6,581 nt of DNA from Muribaculaceae bacterium (GCA_017962285.1 JAGCVR010000029.1:1-6581); one strand, 5' to 3'; counted from the stretch's first letter, positions 1 to 6,581 are shown. Program-made: numbers and translations. Notes: generated by a model from the sequence alone, not told the origin.

Positions 1-2
1 AC

Positions 3-374
3 CAGAGAGCAGAAATGCTACTGGCGGTGACAGGTGCGACCAAGGGTGGCTCCCTCGATAAGTTCATTTACTTGATTATTCAGAACAATCGTACTCCGCT
101 GCTTCGGAAAATCGCTCTTGCCTATGTAAAACTGTATCGGCAACAGCACAACATCGCTAAAGTGGAAATTGAAACCGCATCGCCTCTGTCGAAAGAAGAA
201 CTTGACAGAATCGTGGGTGTGGTGAAGAAGAAACTCAGCGACGTCGAGTTGGAAATATCTCATGAAATAAACCAGTCGCTTATTGGTGGCTTCAAGGTGA
301 GAGTGGATTCCATACTTCTCGACGCTTCAATTAAAAATGAATTACAGAATTTGCGATTAAAACTTCTAAGCTAA
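3..374 (+). CDS. atpH: ATP synthase F1 subunit delta, 5'-truncated by window edge
   Basis: Delta belongs to the peripheral stalk of F-type ATP synthase; it sits on top of the alpha/beta hexamer and links it to the b subunits so the head does not turn with the rotor. The frame is open from base 3, giving 123 visible residues against roughly 180 for the family, so the N-terminal helical domain is mostly outside the window. The visible part carries the family's C-terminal pattern: a helix ending in a Leu-Tyr-Arg segment, a 'SPLSKEELDRI' segment, then the signature LIGGF at bases 279-293, followed by the usual 'D.S...(E)L..L' ending. The ATG at 15 is internal, not a start. The stop lies 10 bp before the next gene, which encodes alpha; delta then alpha then gamma is the classic atp gene order. 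Identification rests on family pattern plus context and is firm. Confidence 0.93.
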   Translation, partial: QRAEMLLAVTGATKGGSLDKFIYLIIQNNRTPLLRKIALAYVKLYRQQHNIAKVEIETASPLSKEELDRIVGVVKKKLSDVELEISHEINQSLIGGFKVRVDSILLDASIKNELQNLRLKLLS

Positions 375-384
375 ATTTATTTAG

Positions 385-1962
385 ATGATAAACCCAAGTG
401 AAATATCAGAAATTATAGCGCAGCAACTTAGCCAATCACAGCAGTCGGTTCAGTTCGAAGAAGCCGGAAAAGTGCTTGAGGTGGGCGATGGCGTGGCGCA
501 TGTCTATGGACTGGACAATGTGGAAGCCAATGAACTGGTGCGTTTTGAAAATGGTGTTACCGGTGTGGCTATGAACCTTGAGGAGAGCGACGTTGGTGTG
601 ATTCTGCTCAACGAAGTGGATTCAATCTCGGAAAACATGCGTGTGGACCGGACACGTGAAATCGCTTCCATCGAAGTGGGTGAAGGTCTGCTGGGACGCG
701 TTATCAACGTTCTTGCCGAGCCTATCGACGGCAACGGACCCATTGAGGGAGAGCGCATCCGTCTGCCTCTTGAGAGAAAGGCTCCCGGTGTTATTTTCCG
801 TCAGCCAGTGAACCAACCGCTCCAGACCGGACTGAAGGCTATCGACTCCATGATTCCCATCGGTCGCGGTCAGCGTGAGCTTATCATTGGCGACCGCCAG
901 ATTGGTAAAACAGCGATTGCCATCGATACAATCATCAATCAGAAAGCCAATTACGAGGCTGGAAAGCCAGTCTATTGCATCTATGTGGCAATAGGGCAGA
1001 AGGCTTCAACAGTGGCAGGATTAGTGAACAAGCTTCGTGAAAGCGGTGCGCTGCCATATACAATCGTGGTGGCAGCAACTGCAGCCGATTCGGCATCTAT
1101 GCGATATTATGCGCCATTTGCCGGTGCGGCCATCGGTGAATTCTTCCGCGACACAGGCCGGGATGCTCTCGTGATATACGATGACCTCTCCAAGCATGCT
1201 GTGGCTTATCGTGAGATATCGCTTATCCTTAAACGCCCGTCGGGACGTGAGGCTTACCCTGGCGATATATTCTATCTGCACAGCCGTTTGCTGGAACGTG
1301 CCGCTAAAATCAACGATAACGAGGATGTAGCTCGCGTGATGAACGACCTGCCGGAAGCGTTGAAACCAATGGTTAAGGGCGGTGGCTCGCTCACGGCTCT
1401 GCCAATCATTGAGACGCAGGCTGGAGACGTGTCGGCATATATCCCCACTAACGTGATTTCTATCACCGACGGACAGATCTACCTTGAGACTGCATTGTTC
1501 AACAATGGTATCCGCCCGGCTGTAAATGTGGGTATTTCTGTGTCGCGTGTGGGTGGTAACGCACAAATCAAGTGTATGAAGAAAGTGGCAGGTACCCTGA
1601 AGATTGCTCAGGCTCAGTATCGCGAACTTGAAGCGTTCACCAAGTTTGGCGGCGACATCGACGCGGTTACAGCCAGAACAATCGACACCGGCCGCAAAAA
1701 CGAGCGCCTTCTTGTTCAGCCACAGTATCAGCCAATGCCAGTGGAAGAACAAGTCGCCGTCATTTATTGTGGCGTGAATGGCTTGTTGCAGAAATTGCCG
1801 GTGGAGAAAGTTCCGGAATTTGAAAAATTGTTTATCCAATACCTCAAGGGCAAGCATCAGGCGGATGTGCTTGATGTGCTGCGCACCGGCGTTATCAACG
1901 ATGACGTTATGGAAAAACTACGTACAGCAGCCCAGGAAGTGATAGGAAAATATGAAAATTAA
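385..1962 (+). CDS. atpA: ATP synthase F1 subunit alpha
   Basis: Alpha forms three of the six positions of the F1 head and carries the non-catalytic nucleotide sites while completing the catalytic sites on beta. The product is 525 residues, slightly longer than E. coli alpha (513). Visible in order are the N-terminal beta-barrel domain (about 25-95), the '[15 protein letters not shown]' block at 158-172, a P-loop at 169-176 reading GDRQIGKT, the Walker B-like strand ALVIYDD (261-267), '[20 protein letters not shown]' (287-306), and 'ISVSRVGG' (384-391) containing the arginine finger Arg388. Relative to E. coli there is extra sequence after 'AAKIN' (about 311-330), which I associate with Bacteroidota homologues. 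The P-loop has Ile173 where most alphas have Thr. The start is ATG 385 after a 10-bp gap; no Shine-Dalgarno sequence is seen, as is usual in Bacteroidota. Co-transcription with its neighbours is inferred from spacing. Confidence 0.98.
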   Translation: MINPSEISEIIAQQLSQSQQSVQFEEAGKVLEVGDGVAHVYGLDNVEANELVRFENGVTGVAMNLEESDVGVILLNEVDSISENMRVDRTREIASIEVGEGLLGRVINVLAEPIDGNGPIEGERIRLPLERKAPGVIFRQPVNQPLQTGLKAIDSMIPIGRGQRELIIGDRQIGKTAIAIDTIINQKANYEAGKPVYCIYVAIGQKASTVAGLVNKLRESGALPYTIVVAATAADSASMRYYAPFAGAAIGEFFRDTGRDALVIYDDLSKHAVAYREISLILKRPSGREAYPGDIFYLHSRLLERAAKINDNEDVARVMNDLPEALKPMVKGGGSLTALPIIETQAGDVSAYIPTNVISITDGQIYLETALFNNGIRPAVNVGISVSRVGGNAQIKCMKKVAGTLKIAQAQYRELEAFTKFGGDIDAVTARTIDTGRKNERLLVQPQYQPMPVEEQVAVIYCGVNGLLQKLPVEKVPEFEKLFIQYLKGKHQADVLDVLRTGVINDDVMEKLRTAAQEVIGKYEN

Positions 1963-1974
1963 TATTTCGTTGTT

Positions 1975-1986
1975 TACAAATTTGTA
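1975..1986. repeat. 12-bp perfect palindrome at the atpG start
   Basis: The sequence TACAAATTTGTA reads the same on both strands and its last base is the A of the atpG start codon. It is A/T-rich and short, so it may be chance or simply part of an A/T-rich initiation region. A role as an operator or RNA structure is not supported by anything else here. Confidence 0.3.
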
Positions 1987-2873
1987 TGTCAACACTACGC
2001 GAACTAAAGAGTAGAATCGGTTCTGTAGCATCCACCGAGAAGACTACCAGCGCAATGAAGATGATATCTTCGGCTAAAATGCGCAAGGCTACTTGGCAGC
2101 TGCATCGTCTGTCGCCTTATCGCGATATGGTGCAGTCGGTGATAAGTCATCTCTTGCTTACCGACACCGAGTTCACGTCACCTTTGATATCGCAACGCGA
2201 GGTGAAAAACGTGGCGATTGTGGTCTTCGGCTCCGACGACGGACTTTGCGGTGCATATAACATCAACATTTTCAAGCAGGTTCTTGCTCACATCAACACA
2301 CAGCGTAAGCAGTCACCGGCACCAATTGGCTTTACAATTGTTCCGGTGGGGAAAAAGGTCAGAAAGGCTGTGTCGAAGATTGTGGGGGCTGGCGTGAAAA
2401 TGCTCGCATTCGACTATATGCACACACGAAGCACGCAAAACGACCTTTCAAACTTCACGCAGGAGCTGAAAGAACGGTTCATGAACGGTGAATTCGACAG
2501 AGTTGATGTCGCCTATATGCATTTCAAATCCACAAGCAGGCAAGTGTTTACGATAGATCAGCTGCTTCCGGTATCTTACCAGATGCTGATGGATAGCGTG
2601 GACGCGGCAAATGCAAGCGCACCATGCCTGTTCGAGCCCGATGCGATGTCGATATTCAATTCGGTGTTGCCTCTGCATGTGCGTGCCATGGTGCAGGAAG
2701 TGTTTGCCGAAAGCGCCGCGAGCGAGCAGGCAGCACGTGTCATGGCGATGCAGACGGCGAGCGACAATGCGAAGGAACTGCTCGATGCCCTAAATCTTGA
2801 GTATAACAAGCTCAGGCAGCAGAGCATCACCACTGAGCTGCTCGATATTATCGGCGGTCAGGTGGAGCGTTGA
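1986..2873 (+). CDS. atpG: ATP synthase F1 subunit gamma
   Basis: Gamma is the central rotor shaft of F1; its coiled N- and C-terminal helices turn inside the alpha/beta ring and convey rotation from the c-ring. The 295-residue product (E. coli 287) has the N-terminal helix 'LRELKSRIGSVASTEKTTSA' followed by 'MKMISSAKMRKA' (25-35), the conserved GLCGAYN loop at 86-92, and the C-terminal helix block 'SEQAARVMAMQTASDNAKEL' (246-265) with the ending 'LEYNKLRQQSITTELLDI' (271-288). All of these match the family closely. It starts 23 bp after atpA, with no Shine-Dalgarno sequence; a 12-bp palindrome runs up to the first base of the start codon. No atpD or atpC follows; gamma as the last atp gene is the arrangement known from Bacteroidales, where the beta and epsilon genes lead the operon. 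Confidence 0.97.
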   Translation: MSTLRELKSRIGSVASTEKTTSAMKMISSAKMRKATWQLHRLSPYRDMVQSVISHLLLTDTEFTSPLISQREVKNVAIVVFGSDDGLCGAYNINIFKQVLAHINTQRKQSPAPIGFTIVPVGKKVRKAVSKIVGAGVKMLAFDYMHTRSTQNDLSNFTQELKERFMNGEFDRVDVAYMHFKSTSRQVFTIDQLLPVSYQMLMDSVDAANASAPCLFEPDAMSIFNSVLPLHVRAMVQEVFAESAASEQAARVMAMQTASDNAKELLDALNLEYNKLRQQSITTELLDIIGGQVER

Positions 2874-2989
2874 CGAGACATAGCGAACTATTAATAATGT
2901 GTTTTTCGGATGGAAGGAAGAATGTTGCGATATCTTTTGTGATTCCGAAACCGCAGAAAAGATAAAACCTCATATACAAAAGAATACTT
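2874..2989. other. Spacer between the atp and nuo gene blocks
   Basis: This is the only gap over 40 bp in the window. It is A/T-rich compared with the flanking genes. I searched for the Bacteroidota promoter pattern (TTTG near -33 and TAnnTTTG near -7) and found only a TTTG at 2936-2939 with no acceptable -7 box about 19 bases later. I see no GC-rich hairpin followed by a T run, so no intrinsic terminator after atpG. It contains an 8-bp inverted repeat (2931-2964) and a 22-codon open frame (ATG 2897, stop 2963-2965) that is in the same frame as nuoI but closed before it. Whether transcription continues from atpG into nuoI or restarts here cannot be decided by eye. Confidence 0.6.
2931..2964. 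repeat. Inverted repeat upstream of nuoI
   Basis: TATCTTTT at 2931-2938 is exactly complementary to AAAAGATA at 2957-2964. Inside this stem a mismatched G/G is followed by two more pairs (TG at 2940-2941 with CA at 2954-2955), leaving a loop of about 12 bases. The stem is A/U-rich and not followed by a T run, so it does not look like an intrinsic terminator. It ends 25 bp before the nuoI start and could be a protein-binding site or an mRNA 5' structure; chance is also possible. Confidence 0.4.
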
Positions 2990-3667
2990 ATGAGCATCAA
3001 AGAGTATTTTAAATCTATCTTTAAGGGCATCTACAGCCTCCTTCAGGGAATGCAGGTTACAGGAAAAGAACTTGTTACGAAAAAAGTGACCGAGCAGTAT
3101 CCCGAGAACAGAAATCACCTGCTTCATGAAGGTGGTATCCCTGAGCGTTTCAGGGCGTCGCTCGAATTTATCTACGACGACGAGGGCTACCACAAGTGCA
3201 TCGCCTGCAAATCCTGTGAGCGAAACTGCCCTAACGGGACAATTCAGGTCATAACCAAGATGGTGGATCTTCCAAATGGCAAGAAGAAAATGAAGCTGGA
3301 CCGCTACATGTACGACCTGGGCAGCTGCACATTCTGCAACCTGTGTGTGCTTACCTGCCCAACGGCGGCAATCCGCTTCAGCAACGATTTCGAGCAATCC
3401 ACCTTTGAGCGCGAGGCGCTTGTGAAGCAGCTGAACTATCTCCCCGAAAAGGAGAAACCTGTTCCCGCTCCTGCGCCGAAACCCGCTCCTGCGCCGAAAC
3501 CCGCTCCTGCTGTGGCAAAACCGGCAGAAGCACAGGCAAAACCCGCGGCAGAACCAACGCCCCAGGCAAAGTCCGCCGAGGAGCCAACGCCTCAGGAGAA
3601 GCCCGCTGCAGCCCCCGATGCTGATAAGTCTCCAGATAACACTGAAAACAAAGAAAATAAACAATAA
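2990..3667 (+). CDS. nuoI: NADH-quinone oxidoreductase subunit I with Pro/Ala-rich C-terminal tail
   Basis: NuoI is the ferredoxin-like subunit of complex I that holds clusters N6a and N6b and passes electrons toward NuoB and quinone at the peripheral/membrane arm joint. Two textbook motifs are visible: Cys70, 73, 76 and 80 followed by Pro, and Cys113, 116, 119 and 123 followed by Pro. The N-terminal segment with 'KKVTEQYPEN' (31-40) is also typical. The folded core ends near residue 150; residues 152-225 form a hydrophilic tail of Pro, Ala, Lys and Glu with PAPAPK repeats, making the protein clearly longer than a minimal NuoI (about 160-180). Start ATG 2990 gives the usual N-terminus; no Shine-Dalgarno sequence is seen. 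It is the first nuo gene here; nuoA, B, C/D and H do not precede it. Its stop overlaps the nuoJ start (TAATG), suggesting coupled translation. Confidence 0.95.
   Translation: MSIKEYFKSIFKGIYSLLQGMQVTGKELVTKKVTEQYPENRNHLLHEGGIPERFRASLEFIYDDEGYHKCIACKSCERNCPNGTIQVITKMVDLPNGKKKMKLDRYMYDLGSCTFCNLCVLTCPTAAIRFSNDFEQSTFEREALVKQLNYLPEKEKPVPAPAPKPAPAPKPAPAVAKPAEAQAKPAAEPTPQAKSAEEPTPQEKPAAAPDADKSPDNTENKENKQ
3464..3510 (+). repeat. 18-bp tandem repeat inside nuoI, 2.6 copies
   Basis: The unit CCCGCTCCTGCGCCGAAA occurs at 3464-3481 and again, identical, at 3482-3499; a third copy is exact for 11 bases (3500-3510) and then diverges. The repeat is in frame and encodes Pro-Ala-Pro-Ala-Pro-Lys. Identity at the DNA level, including third codon positions, points to recent slippage or duplication. 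A second, degenerate repeat, EPTPQ(A/E)K, follows at residues 188-194 and 198-204. Confidence 0.9.
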
Positions 3668-4182
3668 TGGAAGCGTTAGGAAATAATATCTTGTATATTG
3701 TGGTTGCATTGTCTATCATTATATTCTCTGTGCTGACTGTAACCACAAAGAAAATATTGCGCTCGGCTACCTATCTCATGTTTGTGTTGCTCGCAACTGC
3801 CATAATCTATTTCCAGATGGATTATGAATTTCTGGGAGCAGTTCAGATTGCTGTCTATGCCGGAGGCATTGTGGTGCTCTTTGTGTTTGCCATCATGCTT
3901 ACGCACAAGCCAGGTAAGGATGCGGAACCATTGACCCTGCATAAGAAATGGATAGGTCTGAGTGCCGCAGTGCTCGGCGTGGTATTGTGCGCGTTCGCTC
4001 TGTTCAGCTATGCCAAGTTCTGTGGCGTTACTGCCAGGTCGTTCGATTCAATCGACATGGCGCAGTTGGGGCACATGTTGCTCAGCACCGACAAGTTTGG
4101 GTATCTTCTCCCGTTTGAGGCAATCAGCGTGCTCTTGCTCGCCTGCATCATCGGAGGAGTGGTAATAGCACGTAAACGATAA
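3667..4182 (+). CDS. nuoJ: NADH-quinone oxidoreductase subunit J
   Basis: NuoJ is a small membrane subunit at the base of the complex I membrane arm, next to the quinone-binding region; its third helix takes part in the conformational coupling that drives ion pumping. The 171-residue product has about five hydrophobic helices (roughly 8-24, 33-50, 58-79, 95-114 and 144-167). The third carries the family block 'VQIAVYAGGIVVLFVFAIML' (59-78) with the conserved Tyr64 and the Gly-Gly bend. The C-terminus 'LPFEAISVLLLACIIGGVVI' (148-167), followed by ARKR, is the usual ending. Its ATG overlaps the nuoI stop by one base, and nuoK starts 19 bp later. Length and features look complete. Confidence 0.95.
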   Translation: MEALGNNILYIVVALSIIIFSVLTVTTKKILRSATYLMFVLLATAIIYFQMDYEFLGAVQIAVYAGGIVVLFVFAIMLTHKPGKDAEPLTLHKKWIGLSAAVLGVVLCAFALFSYAKFCGVTARSFDSIDMAQLGHMLLSTDKFGYLLPFEAISVLLLACIIGGVVIARKR

Positions 4183-4186
4183 AAAG

Positions 4187-4195
4187 AAGGAGGAG
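4187..4195 (+). promoter_or_regulatory. Strong Shine-Dalgarno sequence for nuoK
   Basis: AAGGAGGAG lies in the 19-bp gap between nuoJ and nuoK, with its AAGGAGG core ending 8 bases before the nuoK ATG at 4202. That is near-perfect complementarity to the 16S rRNA 3' end at ideal spacing. No other start in this window (385, 1986, 2990, 3667, 4520, 6523) has a comparable sequence, so this site stands out and confirms the nuoK start. Confidence 0.75.
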
Positions 4196-4201
4196 AAGAT
4201 T

Positions 4202-4513
4202 ATGGACTTGACTTTGCTTATGTATCTTGTTCCCAGCCTCGTAATGTTTGGCTGCGGAGTGTTTGGCTTCATAACGCGTAAAAATATGATAGCAATGCTG
4301 ATTTCGCTGGAACTGATGCTCAATTCAGTGGATATCAACTTTGTGGTTTTCAACCGCTTCCTCTATCCGGAGGGAAGCGAGGGAATGTTCTTCACGCTGT
4401 TTGCCATAGCGATTGCTGCCGCCGAGACAGCAGTGGCGATAGCGCTCATCATAAATGTGTATCGTGCTGTGAAGAACGTGGATATTAACCAACTTACGAA
4501 ACTGAAATTCTAA
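4202..4513 (+). CDS. nuoK: NADH-quinone oxidoreductase subunit K
   Basis: NuoK is a three-helix membrane subunit, related to MrpC, that continues the ion-translocation path of complex I between NuoJ and the antiporter-like subunits. The product is 103 residues, close to the family's 100. Helices fall at about 5-23, 28-50 and 61-86. The two buried glutamates needed for ion transfer are present: Glu37 in 'SLELMLN' (35-41) and Glu75 in 'AAAETAVAIAL' (72-82), matching Glu36 and Glu72 of E. coli. It lies 19 bp after nuoJ and 6 bp before nuoL, and has the only strong Shine-Dalgarno sequence in the window. Confidence 0.95.
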   Translation: MDLTLLMYLVPSLVMFGCGVFGFITRKNMIAMLISLELMLNSVDINFVVFNRFLYPEGSEGMFFTLFAIAIAAAETAVAIALIINVYRAVKNVDINQLTKLKF

Positions 4514-4519
4514 ATCATT

Positions 4520-6487
4520 ATGCCTTTTAGTTACACTATATTAGTAATAGCGATTCCCCTGCTGATGTTCATTTTCCTGGGACTTGCGGGGGTGAAAATG
4601 GGAAAGAAGCTCACCGGCGTGCTCGGAGTATGTGCCATGGCAGTCACCACATTCATCGCCTTTGCGGTGGCGTTGACCTATTTCTTCGGCACCGGTCAGG
4701 GACAGATTGTGGATGGAGTGCGCCAGCAGTTGGTAGTTAACGACTGGTCATGGCTCGAATTCAACGATCATCTTGTCGTGAAGCTGGGTGTTCTTCTCGA
4801 TCCCATTTCGGCGATGATGCTCATTGTCATCACCACAGTCTCGTTTATGGTGCATCTCTATAGCCTTGGCTATATGAGCGACCATCACTGCAAACCGGAA
4901 AAAGGATTTCAGCGCTACTATTCGTTCCTGGCTCTGTTCACGTTCTCAATGCTGGGACTTGTGGTCTCCACTAATATCTTCCAGATGTTCATCTTCTTTG
5001 AGATGGTGGGTGTGTCGTCCTATCTGCTAATTGGTTTCTACTATACATCGCCGGCTGCCGTGCATGCCTCCAAGAAAGCGTTCATCGTTACGCGTCTGGC
5101 GGATTTGTTCTTCCTGATAGGCATCATGGTGCTGTCATTCTATACGAGCACATTCGACTTCAAAGACCTGATGACTAATCCCACAAATGCCATTGCCAGC
5201 GCACAGGGACAGACGTTCCTCGGATGTTCTGTGATGGCTTGGGCTTTGACTTGCATTTTCATAGGCGGTGCCGGCAAGAGTGCCATGTACCCGCTGCACA
5301 TCTGGCTCCCCGATGCCATGGAGGGTCCCACACCGGTATCTGCCCTTATTCATGCGGCTACCATGGTGGTGGCTGGTGTGTATCTCATTGCGCGAATGTT
5401 CCCGCTCTATGTGCTTGAACAAGGCGCGATGGACATTATCTGCGTGGTAGGCGCTTTCACGGCATTCTATGCTGCAGCAATAGCATGTGTGCAGAGCGAC
5501 ATCAAGCGTGCCCTCGCATTCTCCACCATTTCGCAGATTGCCTTCATGATGACCTCGCTCGCCGTTAGCAGCGCGCAAGGTTCACTGATAGAGATTCACG
5601 GAGGATACGGACTTGGCTACATGGCTTCCATGTTCCACCTCTTCACACACGCCATGTTCAAGGCGTTGCTCTTCCTGTGTGCCGGTGCCATCATCCATGC
5701 AGTTCACAGCAATGAAAACAGCGACATGCACGGATTGCACAAATTCATGCCCATCACAAGCATCGCATTCCTCATTGGCTGCCTGGCGATAGCCGGTATT
5801 CCGCCTTTTGCCGGTTTCTGGAGCAAGGACGAGATTCTCGTTGCGTGCTATGCGAAAGGACTTGGATGGGGCTTGTGGATGAGCATGGTGGCAGGTCTCA
5901 CTGCATTCTATATGTTCCGCATCTATTTCCTGATTTTCTTCTGGAAAAAACATGAAGTTCACACCGAACATGCTCCTGCCGACCAGCCTTGGACCATGAC
6001 GCTGCCGCTGATTATTCTGGCTGCCATTTCAATCGTTGCGGGATTTGTCCCCGCAGGAAATCTGGTAACCTGGGACGGTGCACATCTGCACACGCAGCTC
6101 AACTGGAGCGTGGCAGGTGCAAGTGTCCTCATAGCGCTTGTGGGAATAGGGCTTGCATTTAAGCTCTATTACAAGGAGAATCCGCTTCCGGCCCGCATGC
6201 GCAGCGCTTTGCCCAATCTCTGGGAGGCAGCTTATCGCCGGTTCTATATGGACGAACTTTATCAGTTTGTCACTCACAAGATTATTTTCCACCGTATCAG
6301 TAAACCCATTGCCTGGTTCGACCGTACCATTATCGACGGCACCATGAATCTGCTTGGCGACGTAACCAACTCGGCTTCCTATGCCATTCGCAGGCTGCAG
6401 TCGGGCAGCATTCAGGGCTATGTGTTCGTTTACCTGATTGGAGCGGTTCTGATTGCCGCTGTGACGATGGTGTGTGTATTAATTTAA
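4520..6487 (+). CDS. nuoL: NADH-quinone oxidoreductase subunit L
   Basis: NuoL is the distal antiporter-like subunit of complex I, containing one proton channel and a long lateral helix along the membrane arm. The product is 655 residues (E. coli 613). Key ionisable residues are in place: Glu161 in 'FFEMVGVSSYLLIGFYY' (159-175), Lys253 in 'GGAGKSAMYPLHIWLPDAME' (249-268), His278 in 'PVSALIHAATMV' (272-283), Lys381 in 'HAMFKALLF' (377-385) and Lys436 in 'PPFAGFWSKDEIL' (428-440). More than a dozen hydrophobic segments are seen. Near the C-terminus 'RRFYMDELYQFV' (573-584) precedes the lateral-helix region and a last membrane segment at about 634-655. The start 6 bp after nuoK lacks a Shine-Dalgarno sequence. 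All motifs look intact. Confidence 0.97.
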   Translation: MPFSYTILVIAIPLLMFIFLGLAGVKMGKKLTGVLGVCAMAVTTFIAFAVALTYFFGTGQGQIVDGVRQQLVVNDWSWLEFNDHLVVKLGVLLDPISAMMLIVITTVSFMVHLYSLGYMSDHHCKPEKGFQRYYSFLALFTFSMLGLVVSTNIFQMFIFFEMVGVSSYLLIGFYYTSPAAVHASKKAFIVTRLADLFFLIGIMVLSFYTSTFDFKDLMTNPTNAIASAQGQTFLGCSVMAWALTCIFIGGAGKSAMYPLHIWLPDAMEGPTPVSALIHAATMVVAGVYLIARMFPLYVLEQGAMDIICVVGAFTAFYAAAIACVQSDIKRALAFSTISQIAFMMTSLAVSSAQGSLIEIHGGYGLGYMASMFHLFTHAMFKALLFLCAGAIIHAVHSNENSDMHGLHKFMPITSIAFLIGCLAIAGIPPFAGFWSKDEILVACYAKGLGWGLWMSMVAGLTAFYMFRIYFLIFFWKKHEVHTEHAPADQPWTMTLPLIILAAISIVAGFVPAGNLVTWDGAHLHTQLNWSVAGASVLIALVGIGLAFKLYYKENPLPARMRSALPNLWEAAYRRFYMDELYQFVTHKIIFHRISKPIAWFDRTIIDGTMNLLGDVTNSASYAIRRLQSGSIQGYVFVYLIGAVLIAAVTMVCVLI

Positions 6488-6522
6488 TATCTCTGAAACA
6501 GTAATTAAACAAGATAGCGATT

Positions 6523-6581
6523 ATGATTCCTTTTTTAGATAAGATATTATTGATTAGTTTCGTTATAGTGCCGGTACTCAC
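6523..6581 (+). CDS. nuoM: Probable NADH-quinone oxidoreductase subunit M, 3'-truncated by window end
   Basis: An open frame starts at ATG 6523, 35 bp after the nuoL stop, and runs off the window after 19 complete codons. The visible peptide, MIPFLDKILLISFVIVPVL, begins a hydrophobic helix as expected for the N-terminus of the second antiporter-like subunit. The call depends mainly on position: nuoM follows nuoL in almost all nuo operons. No conserved NuoM motif falls within the visible part, so NuoN or another membrane protein cannot be excluded from sequence alone. Confidence 0.65.
   Translation, partial: MIPFLDKILLISFVIVPVL

Noticed and set aside
1021..1857. 278-codon minus-strand open frame opposite atpA
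   Set aside because: It lies entirely inside a strongly conserved alpha-subunit gene; its translation resembles no family I know and is best explained as a by-product of codon bias on the other strand.
1962..1985. Possible promoter in the atpA-atpG gap (TTTG/TA-rich bases)
   Set aside because: The gap is 23 bp within an obvious operon and the TA-to-TTTG spacing does not match the known -7 box.
2936..2970. Possible Bacteroidota-type promoter upstream of nuoI
   Set aside because: Only the TTTG element is present; nothing close to TAnnTTTG is found at the proper distance, so it does not meet the pattern.
2891..3709. 272-codon minus-strand open frame opposite nuoI and the spacer
   Set aside because: Its Cys/Arg/Gly-rich stretch is the antisense of the nuoI Pro/Ala tail and cysteine motifs; nuoI itself is unmistakable on the plus strand.
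3378..3746. Minus-strand frame with repeated 'QERVSA'
   Set aside because: The repeat is simply the nuoI 18-bp tandem repeat read in antisense; there is no independent coding signal.
5135..5578. 147-codon minus-strand frame opposite nuoL
   Set aside because: It overlaps the conserved proton-channel region of nuoL and has no recognisable family features.

Overview
The window is a compact, all plus-strand stretch of energy-metabolism genes. It holds the 3' end of an F-type ATP synthase operon (atpH, atpA, atpG), followed after a 115-bp spacer by part of a respiratory complex I operon (nuoI, nuoJ, nuoK, nuoL and the first codons of a probable nuoM). The organism is most likely a member of the Bacteroidota, probably Bacteroidales. 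The reasons are that gamma is the last atp gene with no beta/epsilon genes after it (in Bacteroidales atpD-atpC usually precede the F0 genes), that most starts lack a Shine-Dalgarno sequence, and that the alpha, gamma and NuoL proteins read like that phylum's versions. Base composition looks close to half G+C, which fits Prevotellaceae or Muribaculaceae-like gut lineages, but I cannot fix the family.

Layout: 3-374 is the C-terminal two thirds of the delta subunit (cut by the window edge). 385-1962 is alpha and 1986-2873 is gamma. 2874-2989 is the only sizeable non-coding gap; it has an 8-bp inverted repeat and no convincing promoter or terminator. 2990-3667 is NuoI, a two-cluster ferredoxin-like subunit with a long Pro/Ala-rich tail. 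3667-4182 is NuoJ, 4202-4513 NuoK, 4520-6487 NuoL, and 6523 onward a probable NuoM cut by the window end.

The products work at the same membrane. NuoI carries electrons through two 4Fe-4S clusters toward quinone, NuoJ/K/L/M form the ion-pumping membrane arm, and the alpha, gamma and delta subunits belong to the ATP synthase that uses the resulting gradient.

Nothing here looks like an undescribed system. The points worth a second look are the direct atpG-nuoI junction with no nuoA, B, C/D or H between them, the low-complexity tail of NuoI with its DNA tandem repeat, an isoleucine inside the alpha-subunit P-loop, and a single strong Shine-Dalgarno sequence in front of nuoK.
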